DNA of 64,000 bases. Source: Coenobita brevimanus. Its lineage: Eukaryota > Arthropoda > Malacostraca > Decapoda > Coenobitidae. Below, piece after piece: positions 33,690-44,661 of the stretch. The stretch is taken from the NCBI GenBank assembly GCA_032717465.1, contig CM064715.1, positions 42,585,582-42,649,581 on the forward strand. Reading direction: 5' to 3'. Each line of letters opens with the position of its first letter. The first letter of the stretch is position 1. A program made the translations under genes and the position numbers. Under the pieces are notes generated by a model that was not told the origin of the DNA, ran no database searches, and saw only the letters and a list, made by a program, of their open reading frames with translations.

Positions 33690-34511
33690 AGTGCTTTGAG
33701 GTCACTTGCCCATACAGCATTCGGACACAACAAAGAAACCACCACCACAGTATACAAACAATACATACGTTCAGTGATGAATTATGCAAGCCCTGCCTGG
33801 GCTTCTAAGCTCACCAAAACACACTACAACACACTACAGACCATACAGAACAAGGCCCTAAAAATAATCACAGGCTGCAGAGCTACTACACCCACAGACC
33901 ACCTACATCAAGAAACCAAAGTCCTCAAAGTGAAGGATCACCTAGACATGAGAGGCACCCAGTTTCTTGCTGCAGCCTCCACAAACCCACAACATCCACT
34001 ACAGTACATGGCAGCACATCCACCCACACCAAGGAACATCAAAACAACACCCAGCATACGATACCATACACAAATACTGTCATCTCTCCCCCCTTGCCCA
34101 CCTCAGACCAGCTTCCAGAACCATATCCACACTCAGATCACTCGCTGCTCCATTCAGTCACTTAAAGACAACACACAGCTGCATGCACGGCCTCCTGACA
34201 TCCACCCTTCTGACATCCACCCTTCTGAATCCCATCTTCCTCTTGAGGACAGGGTCCACCTGGCCAGGCTGAGATGTGGTCATCATCCAGCCCTCTTAAG
34301 CTACCAGAAGAGGCTGGATGACTCCGTTGCTGATGCCTGTGCAGGATGCAACACAGCACCCCATACTATTAAGCACATTATGGAAGACTGCATTGCACAC
34401 AATCACCTACGCCAACAACACAACATACACTCTTTGAGAGCTCTGTGGGAAAGCCCGGTCTCGGCCATGGCCTTCCTAAGGGACTGGGGGCTGTTCGGCC
34501 AGACTGCCTAG
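33690..34511 (+). pseudogene. LINE J C-terminal region with CCHC
   Basis: 271 open residues: MRSLAHTAFGHNKET, SVMNYASPAWASKL, QNKALKIITGCRATTP (the thumb and linker blocks of LINE RTs), then LARLRCGHHPALLSYQKRL and CAGCNTAPHTIKHIMEDC. The last is C-x2-C-x8-H-x4-C, the C-terminal zinc knuckle found in many LINE ORF2 proteins. It ends TAG six bases before the CTA tail region. Confidence 0.75.
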
Positions 34512-34739
34512 GGAACACCTACTACTACTACTACTAGGAGGTAAGGTAACTTATTTTCATACAATATTCAAATGACTGGAATTTTTGGGTAGCACCTCGT
34601 ACAACATCACATTCTGTTATGATTGATGGTAATTCTTTATCATGTACACCTCCAGTACCTTGCTCCTCCTGGAAACTCTCCAACAGGGAATGACTACAAG
34701 TGTTTGAATTACATCCAGGCACCTTTGTACCACCTGGGG

Positions 34740-34925
34740 ATAAGGGGATTCCACCTCCCTGGGGGTAGGGGGGTTTCAAGAATTCTCCTCCAGTATCCCT
34801 GCTTGTCATATGAGGTGACAAAAAGTGTGGGTGGCGGGTTAGTGCCCAACCCCGTAAAAAGAACTAACTAAACAAGCGAGCAAAGCGCCTCAGACCAGGA
34901 CGGACCATACATTGACGACCAAGGA
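34740..34925 (+). repeat. Left inverted arm flanking a LINE B piece
   Basis: Contains GGGTAGGGGGGTTTCAAGAA, CAGTATCCCTGCTTGTC, GGCGGGTTAGTGCCCAACCC, GTAAAAAGAACTAACTAAAC and GGACGGACCATACATT. Its complement is at 36690-36845. The block GGGTTAGTGCCC resembles the SINE body at 1581-1715. Confidence 0.65.
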
Positions 34926-36690
34926 ACGGACAAAGGACATTCTAAGGATGGAAATGTGTAATTTGAGAGGAGTGAATGATGAAAGAGAGAGAGATTGTTC
35001 AGGTGCTTGAGGATGCAAGAGTGTATGTATGTGGATTGACTGAAAATAAATAGGAAGGTGAAAGGGTGAGAGAATGGGAGTATGGTTTAGGAATATGTGC
35101 AAGAGTTAATGAGAATGAGAGGGCAAGAGAGGGAGTATGTCTGATGATAAGCAAAAAGTGGAAGGAGAATACAAGAGAGTATAGAACAGTGGGTCTGAGG
35201 ATTGTATGGTTGAGGATGAAACTAGGTATACAAGCTTGGGCGATTGTATGTGCGTATGCGCTGACAGAGGACTGAGTGGCAAGAGTGAAAGATGAGTTTT
35301 GGGCAAGTGTAGAAGCATGTATTGACAAGTTTGAGAGGAGCGTGAGAGTGTTTTTGATTGGAGAAATGAATGGCAAAGTTGGGAATGTACAAGTGGATGG
35401 AGTGGTTGGTCAGTGGGGTGTGCCAGTTGAAGTAGATGGGAATGGTAGTGCTTTGGTGGACATCTGTGCTAGTAAGGGGTTGGCAATAGCCAACACCTTC
35501 CAGCATAAGATGATCCACAGGTATACATAGTGAGCCATGAGGAGGATGGACAGTGAACTTGTTGAACGAAAGGCAGTGATAGATTACGTGTATGTGGATG
35601 AACAAAGGAGAAGACAGGTGTTAGATACAAGAGTGTGGAGAGGGTGGGGGAATGGTATCTCAGACCATCACATAGTGATGGCCAGGGTAAGGCTGCAAAG
35701 AAAATGAGTGAAGAGATGAAGGGGAAGACAGGAGGAAACAGCTCCTGTGAAAAGAGTAGAGAAAGTTGCAAGAGAGTGAGATATTCGCAGAGTATAAGAG
35801 CAAAGTGGCAGAAAGATTGAGAAGGTATGAGTTAGAGCAGATGGAAGGGGTGGAAGAAGTATGTGAGATATTCACGTAAGAGATAGGCGCGGCATGCGAG
35901 GTGGTTTGTGGAGTGAGGAGATGCAGGGGTGTGCAAGGGACAGCATGGTGGAGTGATGAGGTGAAACGAGCTGTGGAACAAAAGAAGAAGGCATATAGTG
36001 ACGGGCTAGCGAGTGAAATGCTTAAGCATGGGGGAAGAGAGAGTAGTAGAATAGATGTGGAAGATGTGCAGACTGGCCTGGGAGTAAGGTACAGTAGAGT
36101 CCCAGAGGATTGGAAGTCAGGTATAATTATTACCCTGTACAAAGGAAAAGGGGAAAAAGAAGTATGTGGTAATCTCAGGGGTATTTGTCTTTACTGTAAT
36201 AGGAAAAGTATATGGTAGGATACTTATTGACAAGAGTTAGGGAAATAACAGAGGAATTAGTTGGAGAAGAACAGGGAGGTTTTAGGAAGGGAAGAGGTTG
36301 TGTAGATCAGTATTCATTCTCAGATCTTTAGTGGATAAGTTTCTAGAGAAGGGAAAGAAGTTGTATGTGGCCTTCACTGATTTGGAGAAAGCATATGACA
36401 GGGTGGATAGACAAGGATTGTGGAAAGTATTAAGAAAATATGGAGTAGATAGTAAGTTGTTGAATCCTGTGATGAGCATGTATGAGGATGCTAAGGCTGC
36501 AGTGTATGTGGTAGGAATGTGTCCTGTCTCCATGGTTGTTCAGTTTGTATATGGATGGTGTTTTATGAATGAGATGCAAGGTAGGGCAGTGGATGTTGGA
36601 GTGGCCGTAATGTGAGAGGGCAGTGTTTGGGAATTTCCCTTTACTGTTGTTTGCAGATAATACTGTGTTGTTAAGTGAAGACGAAGGGAA
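34926..36690 (+). pseudogene. LINE B copy: endonuclease and RT fragments
   Basis: + strand fragments of LINE B, with many stops. CNLRGVNDERER and WEYGLGICARVNENERAREGV (endonuclease N-terminal part), FLIGEMNGKVGN (a GDFNAKVG-type motif with GEMNGK), GTAWWSDEVKRAVEQKKKAY (endonuclease-RT linker), VPEDWKSGIIITLYKGKGEK (RT, same as 51659-51740 minus), and FTDLEKAYDRVDRQGLWKVL (36298-36615). A decayed FADNTVL box sits at ~36650. It stops abruptly at the right inverted arm. Confidence 0.7.
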
Positions 36691-36845
36691 TGTATGGTCC
36701 GTCCGTGTCCGAGGCGCTTTATTCGCTTTTTTAGTTAGTTCTTTTTACGGGGTGGGGCACTAACCCACCACCAACCCTTTTAGTCACCTTGTACGACAAG
36801 CAGGGATACTGGGGGAGTATTCTTGAAACCCCCCTACCCCCACTA
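36690..36845 (-). repeat. Right inverted arm flanking a LINE B piece
   Basis: Reverse complement of 34750-34922: AATGTATGGTCCGTCCG, AGTTCTTTTTACGGGGTGGG, TACGACAAGCAGGGATACTG and GAAACCCCCCTACCCCCAC. With the left arm it would allow pairing across ~1.8 kb. Confidence 0.7.
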
Positions 36846-37576
36846 ATGTTTAATAATATTCAGCTTAATCCTGCATTTCCTTGAACATGCTTGGGGTTTC
36901 ATTTACTCGGGACTTATCTTGGAAAGATCATATTACATCTCTTGTAAAATCTGCTTCCAAGAGATTAGGTGTGCTAAGCCGACTCCGTTCTTTCTTTACC
37001 TCTGCACAATTGTTGACTCTATACAGGGGTTTTATCCGCCCCTGTGTGGAGTACAACTCTCATGTGTGGGGAGGCTCCCCACATACAGCTCTTCTCAATA
37101 GGGTGGAGTCAAAGGCTTTTCGTCTCATTAACTCTCCTCCTCTTACTGACTCCCTTCAACCTCTGTCTCTTCGCCACACTGTTACATCTTTATCTCTTTT
37201 CTATAGCTGCTTTAATGGTTACTGCTCCTCTGAACTGTCTGCATGCATTCCTCCACCTCTATGACGGGCGCGTAGCACCCGTCTAGCAGCAAACTCTCAT
37301 CCCTTATCTGTCCAACTCTCTAATGCAAGGGTTAACCATTACTCCCAGTCCTTTATTTATGCAACAGGTCAACTCTGGAACTGTCTCCCTCTGTCTGTAT
37401 ATCCTGCTACCTATGATCTCCAGTCTTCCAAACGCAGTGTGTCCAGGCATCTCGAAATGATCGGATCTTGAATTTGGCTTTCTATTGTATTTTGTTTTTC
37501 TCTTGGAGGGAACTGTTATTGCGGGCTCATGGCCTTTGGTTCCTTCTTCCTCGCATTAAAAAAAAAAAAAAAAAAG
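36846..37576 (+). pseudogene. LINE D 3' fragment with poly-A
   Basis: Matches 16590-17300 of LINE D: DLSWKDHITSLVKSASKRL, LSRLRSFFTSAQLLTLYRGF and VEYNSHVWGGSPHTALLNR, open over 127 residues. It then continues through the 3' UTR to CCTTCTTCCTCGCATT and an ~18-base A-run (37558-37575). Its thumb region is less damaged than in the longer copy, suggesting a separate, later insertion. Confidence 0.8.
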
Positions 37577-37786
37577 TGTTTGTAGAGTGCAGTGCTTAGA
37601 ATCTGTATTGTAAAGGGGACACGGGAAGTGACTTTGTAGAGAATAAGGCATAACATTTATTTTGGATGGTGTGCTAACTTGTGTTACGGGTCTGCATGAA
37701 GAATGGAATGTTGGGTCTTTGTTTTAAGCATAGTGATGATTGTTCCATGTTTCCAAATACTGAGAATGCAACAGTGTGTGTATGAG
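37577..37786. other. Intronic sequence without recognised features
   Basis: Short AT-rich stretch of VWA8 intron between LINE D and a TA-flanked element; nothing identified. Confidence 0.4.
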
Positions 37787-37788
37787 TA

Positions 37789-38342
37789 CAGGTAGGTCCC
37801 AGTGTTACAAACAGTTAAGTTTATGGAAATCTGCTTAACCAATGAATGCTTGTATAACGAAGCACCGGTATATAGTATAAAGGAAAAAGGGTTAGGTTAA
37901 CTGGCCACCAGCTCTCACCTGTAATGGTATGTTAAGCAGTTTTAAAGAAGAATCAAGATTAGGTACATCCAAAACATGCACACAACTTTAACACATGACC
38001 TGTACTAATGCATATCTACCATAATGGAAGCATAAAAATTCCAAAGAAATTCCACTGGAATTGCGTCCATGTCCACAAACTCTGAACTCTTACTAGTGAC
38101 TGAGCACTTCTGCAATAAACACAAGTTCAGTAACCCTGTATAATAAAAATGTCAGGAGTGCAGTTTAGTATGTATGAAAACATACCATAAGAGATAAATT
38201 TCCTTTTGCCTTAGGAATTTTTACTCATAACTTGGGATTTGCGAAGGTCGTAAGCTCATATGACCAAAATTGGGTCTAAATTACCCAAGCTTAAGTCATT
38301 GTATTCTCATCTAGCAAGAACTCATATAGCAGGACCTACCTG
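37789..38342. mobile_element. Nonautonomous TA-flanked DNA element (Tc1/pogo-like MITE)
   Basis: Starts CAGGTAGGTCCCAGTGTTAC after TA (37787-37788). Ends with the complement of CAGGTAGGTCCTGCTATATG before TA (38343-38344). The 554-bp interior has no coding content I can identify. The CAG-starting ends and TA duplication suggest the Tc1/mariner/pogo group. Confidence 0.7.
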
Positions 38343-38690
38343 TAGTTGCTGATATTTGTGAGTGCATGGATGCCTTGGGGTCCTAAATGTTTCAGGTTTA
38401 GGCTGCTGATGCCCTCTGGCCCTGTTCTTGTAGAGTGATACATTGAAATGATTCTTCACTCACAGATTACTGTAATGATAAATTATACTTTTTTGTTTTT
38501 TTCTTAGTTGGAATCAAGGGAACTGAATCTGCAGCTTTACGCTTTGAGCTGCCTACATACAGTATGTCTGATGTGTGCAAGCTGGCCACTGCAGTACATA
38601 CTGGAGTAGATATTTCCCCAACCTGAATAAGGTTATTTAGCAGTTGCCAGACTAAAATATTTAAGTGCAACACAACACCTGAATGAGGTA

Positions 38691-39365
38691 CAGTGGAGTC
38701 GCCTAATCTATGGCAATTAGTGACTGATACCTACCCACGGATTACGAATTCTGAGGTTTACAAAGTTAAGAACCAATGGGATAAAAGGATATTTAGACTG
38801 GACCCTCGTGGAACCCCCCAACAGCACCCTACCTACACCTAACAAGCTGTACTCCCTAGCCAAGTGAGCAAACTTCTCTCCTTTCTCCACTTGACGAATA
38901 ACGTCCAAACACTGCTGATAACTGAGATGAGCCTTCTTCTTGGACCCCAGCTGGATTGAATGTCACCTTGGGGGGTTGGGGCTGTCCACAACAGATCTCA
39001 GGGAGAGGTAACCTTGACATAAAAAATGGCCAGGTAGCGCTCAGAACTCACAGGGGAACACACGTAGTTGGCGGTTGGCACGACAGGAAGTAAACAAAAC
39101 ATGGCAGCTGTAGTGTGCACACTTGCCATCCAGGGCTGGGCTGTTGGCTGCTGGGTCTAGGTTGTCTGTGATTGGCTAGCAGCCACAGAATACATCACGG
39201 GTGCCCGGATATTATAAATCTCCTCAGAAATGAATCACTTTGGAACCTAGGAACTGCGTTTTTTTATTTTTTTCCACGGAATAAAAAAAATAGGGACTAG
39301 TTGGGCAAAGTACCGCAGATTACAAATCCGCGGCTTACAGATATGTGAATTAGGCAACTCCTCTG
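38691..39365 (-). mobile_element. Short Tigger-like element with HTH remnant
   Basis: Ends CAGTGGAGTCGCCTAATCTA and the complement CAGAGGAGTTGCCTAATTCA, flanked by TA at 38689-38690 and 39366-39367. On the minus strand near 38850-38950 it encodes KKKAHLSYQQCLDVIRQVEK followed by GEKFAHLAREYS, a CENP-B/Tigger-type N-terminal HTH. It lacks the DDE domain. Total 675 bp, so an internally deleted copy of a family different from 20676-22295. Confidence 0.7.
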
Positions 39366-39367
39366 TA

Positions 39368-40069
39368 ATTTAGTTGAATTGAACCTTTTGACTTATAGAG
39401 ATTTTCCTAAGCTGAATACTGTACAACTGTGACAGAAACCAAAATACTCCAAAATAGATAAATATCAGTCACAAGTTTTTGTTATGTAGATTATTGTGTA
39501 GTTAACTTGTTCAACCTTTGAATGCTGTAAAACTGTTGATTTTGTGCCATTATTGACCCTGGTGTTATTTTTCAATACCATTAGTGTATGCCTCTTCCCC
39601 CACCCCCTTGTTTTATAATTCGTTTACTGTACTTGTATCTTTCTCTTTATTTCTGGGTCCTACTTTGGTCCATCTTTAGGTGGGACTTAGATTGATGATG
39701 ATGGCATAACATGATCAGAATATCTTTTCCACTTCTCAAGCTGTTTGGATGGAGTTTGTACATCACCTTAAACAACTATGCCACTATTCATCTCACTTAG
39801 CTGTGTTAAAAAATAAGCTGTGCATTACGTCCTCCAGTGCTTATTATGATAGTCATTACTGGCTGTCCTTGTTTTAAGGAAAGGATGCATTAAAAAAGAA
39901 AAAAAATCACATTTTTCAATATTGGTGCTATTGAAACTGAGTGGAATTGGCAAATCAGGTTTATAGGTTGCAGTGGACTTGAATAGGCAATTTTTTATAA
40001 TATACGTCAGTCTTCATGTAAAAAAATATTTAAAAAGATGGCATATAATAAGGACTTATTGTATTGCAG
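39368..40069. other. Intronic sequence without recognised features
   Basis: AT-rich VWA8 intron immediately upstream of the next exon; no repeat or RNA gene recognised. Confidence 0.45.
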
Positions 40070-40221
40070 GAGTTCCCAGATGATGGGGTAGCCAAAGTGG
40101 TACGCAATGTGGTAGATTTTGATTCGTGGTCGGGAGATGCACGGGACACTCTTGTACGGGTCATGCACACACATGGTATCCCCATAGACACTTCTCCTGC
40201 AAGCATCAGCCTTGCCAAAAA
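40070..40221 (+). CDS. VWA8: VWA8 exon after the AAA+ module
   Basis: Acceptor TTATTGTATTGCAG, donor GTAAGG. Encodes EFPDDGVAKVVRNVVDFDSW and later VRVMHTHGIPI, aligning with the segment that follows KHLQ in vertebrate VWA8 (also rich in VRNV-DFD and HGIPI). It ends two bases into a Lys codon completed by the next exon. The downstream intron of 18.7 kb is the longest in the window. Confidence 0.9.
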
Positions 40222-41060
40222 GTAAGGAATTCATGAAGGAGTAGTTCTGTATTTTGTGTAGTTTTTGTTCATTCCATACTAGAAGTTGGTAGAACTGAAC
40301 TGATAGGGAATTCACAGAAGAGTTATCATGCAATTTATGTAGCTATGTTCATTCCACAGTACAAGTTGATAAAGAAGAATTGTCAGATGTTTATATGACT
40401 GGCACTTTTGATTTTAATGGCTCATGCTGTGAATGGTAATGACATCATATTTTGGTCATCTGGTTTGGAGAAGCTGAAAATTATGTTTCAGTAGATAATC
40501 TGCTGTTTAAAGTATTGTAACTTTTTAAATTTTATCAGTTATTTCAGTGCTTTTTATTCTCTTTCCACATCCTTGCTGTGACAGGCAATTTCCTTCATTT
40601 AAATCTGACATTTATAGAGATGTGTCATTATATTGTTGTCAGTGTGTTTGGACTGTTATGCTGATATATATCTAGTTCAGACCTAGTGGTTTCCCCTGCT
40701 ACTGAATAAATGTATCTGCAGGTAACCAGAAAAATGGATCTGAATGTCTATATCAAGATAGATTTTCATCCATTCATACCTTGGAGTTTTTCATTAGCTG
40801 AATTAAGTCACTTGTTATTCTCAAATTTTAGGCACAGTGGATGTGTTTGGGAAATAATTTAGCTGACTGTAGCAACTTTTAAAATGCTGCTGTGGCAGGA
40901 ATAACGATAGACTATTTTCAATCACCTCGTAAACTTGAGTAGTAGACAGTACTTTGTGTGACCGTGACTTTTTTCGAAGTCTCAGGGATGTAAATACTAT
41001 ATACAGTATTAGTTGCAATGCTGTGTAATTTATACATTAATTTTACCCTGTAGTAATAGT
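40222..41060. other. Intronic sequence without recognised features
   Basis: AT-rich sequence after the exon at 40070; no repeat or gene recognised. Confidence 0.45.
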
Positions 41061-41074
41061 TTTTGTAAGATCTA

Positions 41075-41725
41075 TCTCTCTATCTATTGCCAGGCGCCTT
41101 AATCCCGTTCGGGGTGGCCACAAACAAATCTCCTCTACGTCGCCCTGTCCCCCGCCATTTCACTGCCCCGCTCCCAACTCACACCCCCCTCTCTCATATA
41201 CCTCTCCACCCCATCCCTCCATCTCATCCTTGGCCTCCCCCTACCTCTTCCCCCCTCCACCTCACTCACATACACTCTCTTCGTCAGTCTTTCACCCTCC
41301 ATCAGATCTATCTATTGCCAGACGCCTCAATCCCGTTTGGGGTGGCCACAAACAAATCACCTCCACGTTGCCCTGTCCCCCACCATTTCACTGCCCTGCT
41401 CCTAACTCACACCCCCTTCTCTCATATACTTCTCCACCCCATCCCTCCATCTCATCCTCGGCCTCCCCCTCCCTCTTCCCCCCTCCACCTCACTCACATA
41501 CACTCTCTTTGTCAGTCTTTCACCCTCCATCCTCTCCACATGACCAAACCACCTCAGTGTGTCCCTCATAACGCTTCCTATTACATCCACATCCACACCA
41601 CAACACTCCTTTATATCCTGCTGCTTCAGCCTGTCTCTCCATGTGACTCCACAGGCTCCTCTTAAATAACTCATTTCCACTGCTCTCACTCCATCAGATA
41701 ATTTTTCTAAATTCTTTCTAACCAA
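41075..41725 (-). pseudogene. Two LINE B 3' ends in tandem
   Basis: The first 3' end occupies 41075-41305 and the second 41306-41725, in the same (minus) orientation. Each ends in a (GATA)n-like stretch and GGCAATAGATAG complement. The second includes a 107-residue frame: VRAVEMSYLRGACGVTWRDR, CGVDVDVIG, RWFGHVERMEGERLTKRVYV and GRGRPRMRWRDGVEKYMREG, the C-terminus of LINE B ORF2. The tail of the second copy abuts the truncated 5' end of the first. Confidence 0.75.
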
Positions 41726-41849
41726 AGATTTTATATTCTAGCTATCGCCAGATATATTTATTCAGTTGAGGATAACTGGAGACCTAACAGTCCGATGGGC
41801 TTATTTAAGCCTGTTACATCTGTTTATGATGGAATTTTAAAATATGTTA

Positions 41850-42360
41850 AAAGAGTGATCAAAGCTAGTGTTGTGGAAGAGAGTGGTGGCACCTGTGATG
41901 AATGGGGAAGGGTGGAATAGTTCAGGTCTGGTGCATGTGGATTGTTCTTTGCTTCTTGCTTTTACTGACCAGATCCTTGCAGTGTGATTCAGAATTTTTT
42001 GAATATCTATGAGTAACATTGTTTGAATGCAACTGACCATTGAAAGAGGAAGTAACTGTGTGGGCTCTGCTGGCAAATGGAGGGAGACTTGATACTGTGA
42101 GAGTTTATCAGTAATTACTATAGTGCAATGATGATAGATAGGTAAATGTATAAAGAAAGTTGAGAGTAAGAATAATTCAAGGAAGAAAGAAGGTCTTTTT
42201 ATAACAGGATTGAGCATGGAGGCTGCTGCAAGCTTGTATGCAAGAGTTGTAGTGCCTGTACTCTGTTAAAGTATGTGCAGAAGCTTGGTATCGATATAAT
42301 GTGAAAAGTTAAAGTAAGAACAGTGGAAATGGAACTGTAGGAATATGTGTAAGTTACATA
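41850..42360 (+). pseudogene. Strongly decayed LINE RT remnant
   Basis: GTGATGAATGGGGAAGGGTG and CTGGTGCATGTGGATTG resemble the LINE H segment that precedes and includes the YADD box (complement of ~25310-25345). The rest is too diverged to align. No open frame. Confidence 0.35.
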
Positions 42361-42365
42361 GACTG

Positions 42366-42370
<5 letters not shown>

Positions 42371-42433
<63 letters not shown>
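42371..42433. repeat. (TA)n microsatellite
   Basis: About 30 TA units. Confidence 0.9.
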
Positions 42434-42441
<8 letters not shown>

Positions 42442-42564
42442 AAATGTGTGTACAGTAAAAGTCCTGTAATCTGAATGGCAGGGGACCAAGGGTCTTTTGG
42501 ACTATTGGGAGGAACTTTGAAAACATTAGAATATGTACATGATTATTAAATACACTTAAAATCG

Positions 42565-43611
42565 TTTTCGTTTTTAAAGGCTCCAACATGCTTGCATGTG
42601 TCGGCCTTGGTCACCTAATGGCGGCTTTCCACGCTGCACGATCCATTGCAGCCTCCCTGTTCAGTCCCTTAACCCTAAGGTCACACTTAATGACCTTGTC
42701 CCATGTCTTTCTCGGTCTACCCCTCATAACCCCACCCCCAATATTAACACTTCTCACCTTCTTCACCCAATTATCATCCCCCATCCTCTCCACATGTCCA
42801 AACCACCTCAATCTACCTCTCCTCATCACAACACCAATACACTCCAGTCCCATCCTACCTCTCAACTCTTCCATTGTAAACCCAGCCCCTCCAGGCCTTG
42901 GACACAGGGACGCACTGCACATCCACCTAATCATTGTCGTTTCTGTATGTCTGAGTCGGCGAATATCTTCCTCCTTCACTGCCCAGGTCTCACTGCCTTA
43001 CAGCATTACACTCCTAACACATGCTGCATACAAAGACCCCTTAGCACGTAGGGAGAGCCCTCTCAATGTCAGGAGAGGCAAGAGCTCCCTGAACTTCTTC
43101 CAACCACTTCTCACCCTAGCCACAGAGCTAGCTCCAGCCCCACCTCCAGCACACAACATGTCTCCCAAATAACAAAACTCTTCCACACACTCAAGAGATT
43201 CACCAGCAAGTTCAGTCCTTTCACGCCTGACAATTTCCACCTGCTCTCCCCAACACACTGTGCACATAAATTCAGCATTATCTCGCAGTCTACCTCTGAT
43301 ACCACTACATCTCTTGTGCACCCATTTATCACAAATACTGCACAAGATGGAATTACTTCCCATGCCCTTGTGGCAAACCGCACATGGCCACTTTCCCTCG
43401 TTTTTGACTACCTCCACCAACCCTAGATATCATCACTTTTGTTTTATCTGCATTTACCCTTAAGCCATTGTGCCCCATACCATCTCTTCACTTCCTAAAC
43501 CTTTCCTCCGCCTCCCTTTCGTTCTCTGAAATCAACACCAAATCATCAGCATACAACATCTCCCATGGGAGTCCGTTTCTGAAGCCATGTGAGAGGGCTT
43601 CAAGTACCATG
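42565..43611 (-). pseudogene. LINE I copy 2: RT end, PHD-like finger and C-terminal region
   Basis: Minus strand, better preserved than 25795-27588. EMLYADDLVLISENEREAEE (43488-43600; YADD intact), then after a damaged link the finger WPCAVCHKGMGSNSILCSIC, DKWVHKRCSGIRGRL and FMCTVCW (43250-43400), with Cys/His spacing like a PHD finger. Then SLECVEEFCYLGDMLCAGGG and KEEDIRRLRHTETTMIRWMC, MEELRGRMGLECIGVV and RWFGHVERMGDDNWVKKV. The 3' UTR ends near 42570 with the complement of GCATGTTGGAGCC. It is truncated on the 5' side at the (TA)n tract. Confidence 0.75.
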
Positions 43612-43612
<1 letters not shown>

Positions 43613-43661
<49 letters not shown>

Positions 43662-43663
43662 AC

Positions 43664-43697
<34 letters not shown>
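43613..43697. repeat. (TA)n and (CA)n microsatellites
   Basis: TA run 43615-43658, then CA run ~43672-43697, which directly abuts the 5'-truncated end of LINE A copy 4. Another LINE-(CA)n/(TG)n contact. Confidence 0.85.
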
Positions 43698-44475
43698 TCG
43701 AATTTCCAGGATTTGATAGTAATACTAATTTCATGGATTTGGTTAAAATATTGATTATGAGGATTAATGAACTCGAAAGTAGAGAATTTAGTGTTAAAGG
43801 ACATGTCTAAAAATACCGAGAATACTATACAGAGTCTGATCCAGTTCAGTGAGACGGCGAACCAGGAGATCAGGAATTTGAAGTGAGAAAATATCGAATT
43901 GAGGAGAAAACTAGAAGAGAGCAGTAATAAAACGGAGAAGGTGAGTATTGTGTTAGAAGAGCATAAGGCAAAGTCGGCACATGTAGAAGAAGAACAGAAA
44001 GAAGTGGTCAGCTTCAGGGAAATCATTTAGGAAGAAAGGGAAATGAACAAGAAAGAAATGGAAGAAAATGTAGTGAAAATACTGAAGAAAAAAGAGAAAA
44101 TAGTGAGAGAAACTGAGGAAAGGAACAGATGTGTGGTAATATTTGGAAACAGGGAGGAGAAAGAAAAGGTTAGATCCGTGAAACTCGATAGAGACATGAA
44201 TCTGGTGAGAAAAATATTAGGCAAGATGGATCCCGTAGGAGACAAGTTGGAAAAAGAAATTGAGGAAGTAAGGAGGATAGAGCATTATAAGAAAGGGGAA
44301 ACAAGACCATTGAGAGTCAAGTTGTTATCAGAAAGTGTAGTAAATGTTATACGTAAAGTGACCTGGCAACTTAGCAGAGACAGGGATGGAATATATTATA
44401 GTAAGAAAAGATTTGAATGAAGAAGAAAGAGAAGTTTAAAAATCATTGATGGAACAAGTAAAGGAAAAAAATTAT
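43698..44475 (+). pseudogene. LINE A copy 4 ORF1, truncated
   Basis: Corresponds to ORF1 of copy 1 without its first codons. Residue blocks such as EMNKKEMEENVVKILKKKEK, ERNRCVVIFGNREEKEK and WQLSRDRDGIYYSKKRFE are present. Stops at ~43876 and 44028 and a frameshift near 44385 make it nonfunctional. Confidence 0.7.
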
Positions 44476-44661
44476 AAGAGGACAGAGGAAGAATGTAAAA
44501 CTTTTTTTTGGAGAGTGATGGGTATGAAAGTAAGGAAGTGGTATGTGAGGAACTAGAAGTGAAGGAAGCTAAAGGGGATGGCTATGAAAGATCAGAAATT
44601 GAGGAAGTGGTACCAACGGAGGGAAGGAGAGAAGAGGGTATAAAAAAACATCAAAAATAAT

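Larger units (their letters stand above)
30820..34538 (+). mobile_element. LINE J with 2A-like motif, PHD-like finger, endonuclease and RT
   Basis: A + strand non-LTR element of ~3.7 kb, from a GC-rich 5' end inside the mariner to a (CTA)n tail (34518-34537) followed by mariner sequence. Coding order: 2A-like motif, PHD-like zinc finger, Pro-rich spacer, AP endonuclease, RT, C-terminal CCHC. All in one nominal ORF broken by several frameshifts (near 31550, 32020, 33370 and 33690). Base composition differs sharply from its neighbours: the coding strand is C- and A-rich and G-poor. Confidence 0.8.
30149..34599 (+). mobile_element. Mariner element split by LINE J
   Basis: TA duplications at 30147-30148 and 34600-34601 flank inverted ends: CGAGGTGCTACCCAAAAGTT on the left and the complement of TTTTTGGGTAGCACCTCG on the right. 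Transposase coding starts mid-protein and is interrupted by a ~3.7-kb LINE at about 30820-34538. Without the LINE the element would be ~750 bp, shorter than the usual ~1.3 kb mariner because the N-terminal half is missing. Confidence 0.85.

Noticed and set aside
41087..41665. Pro/His-rich + strand ORF of 192 residues
   Set aside because: Antisense of the LINE B C-terminus and 3' UTR (two tandem copies); apparent internal repeats come from the tandem LINE ends.
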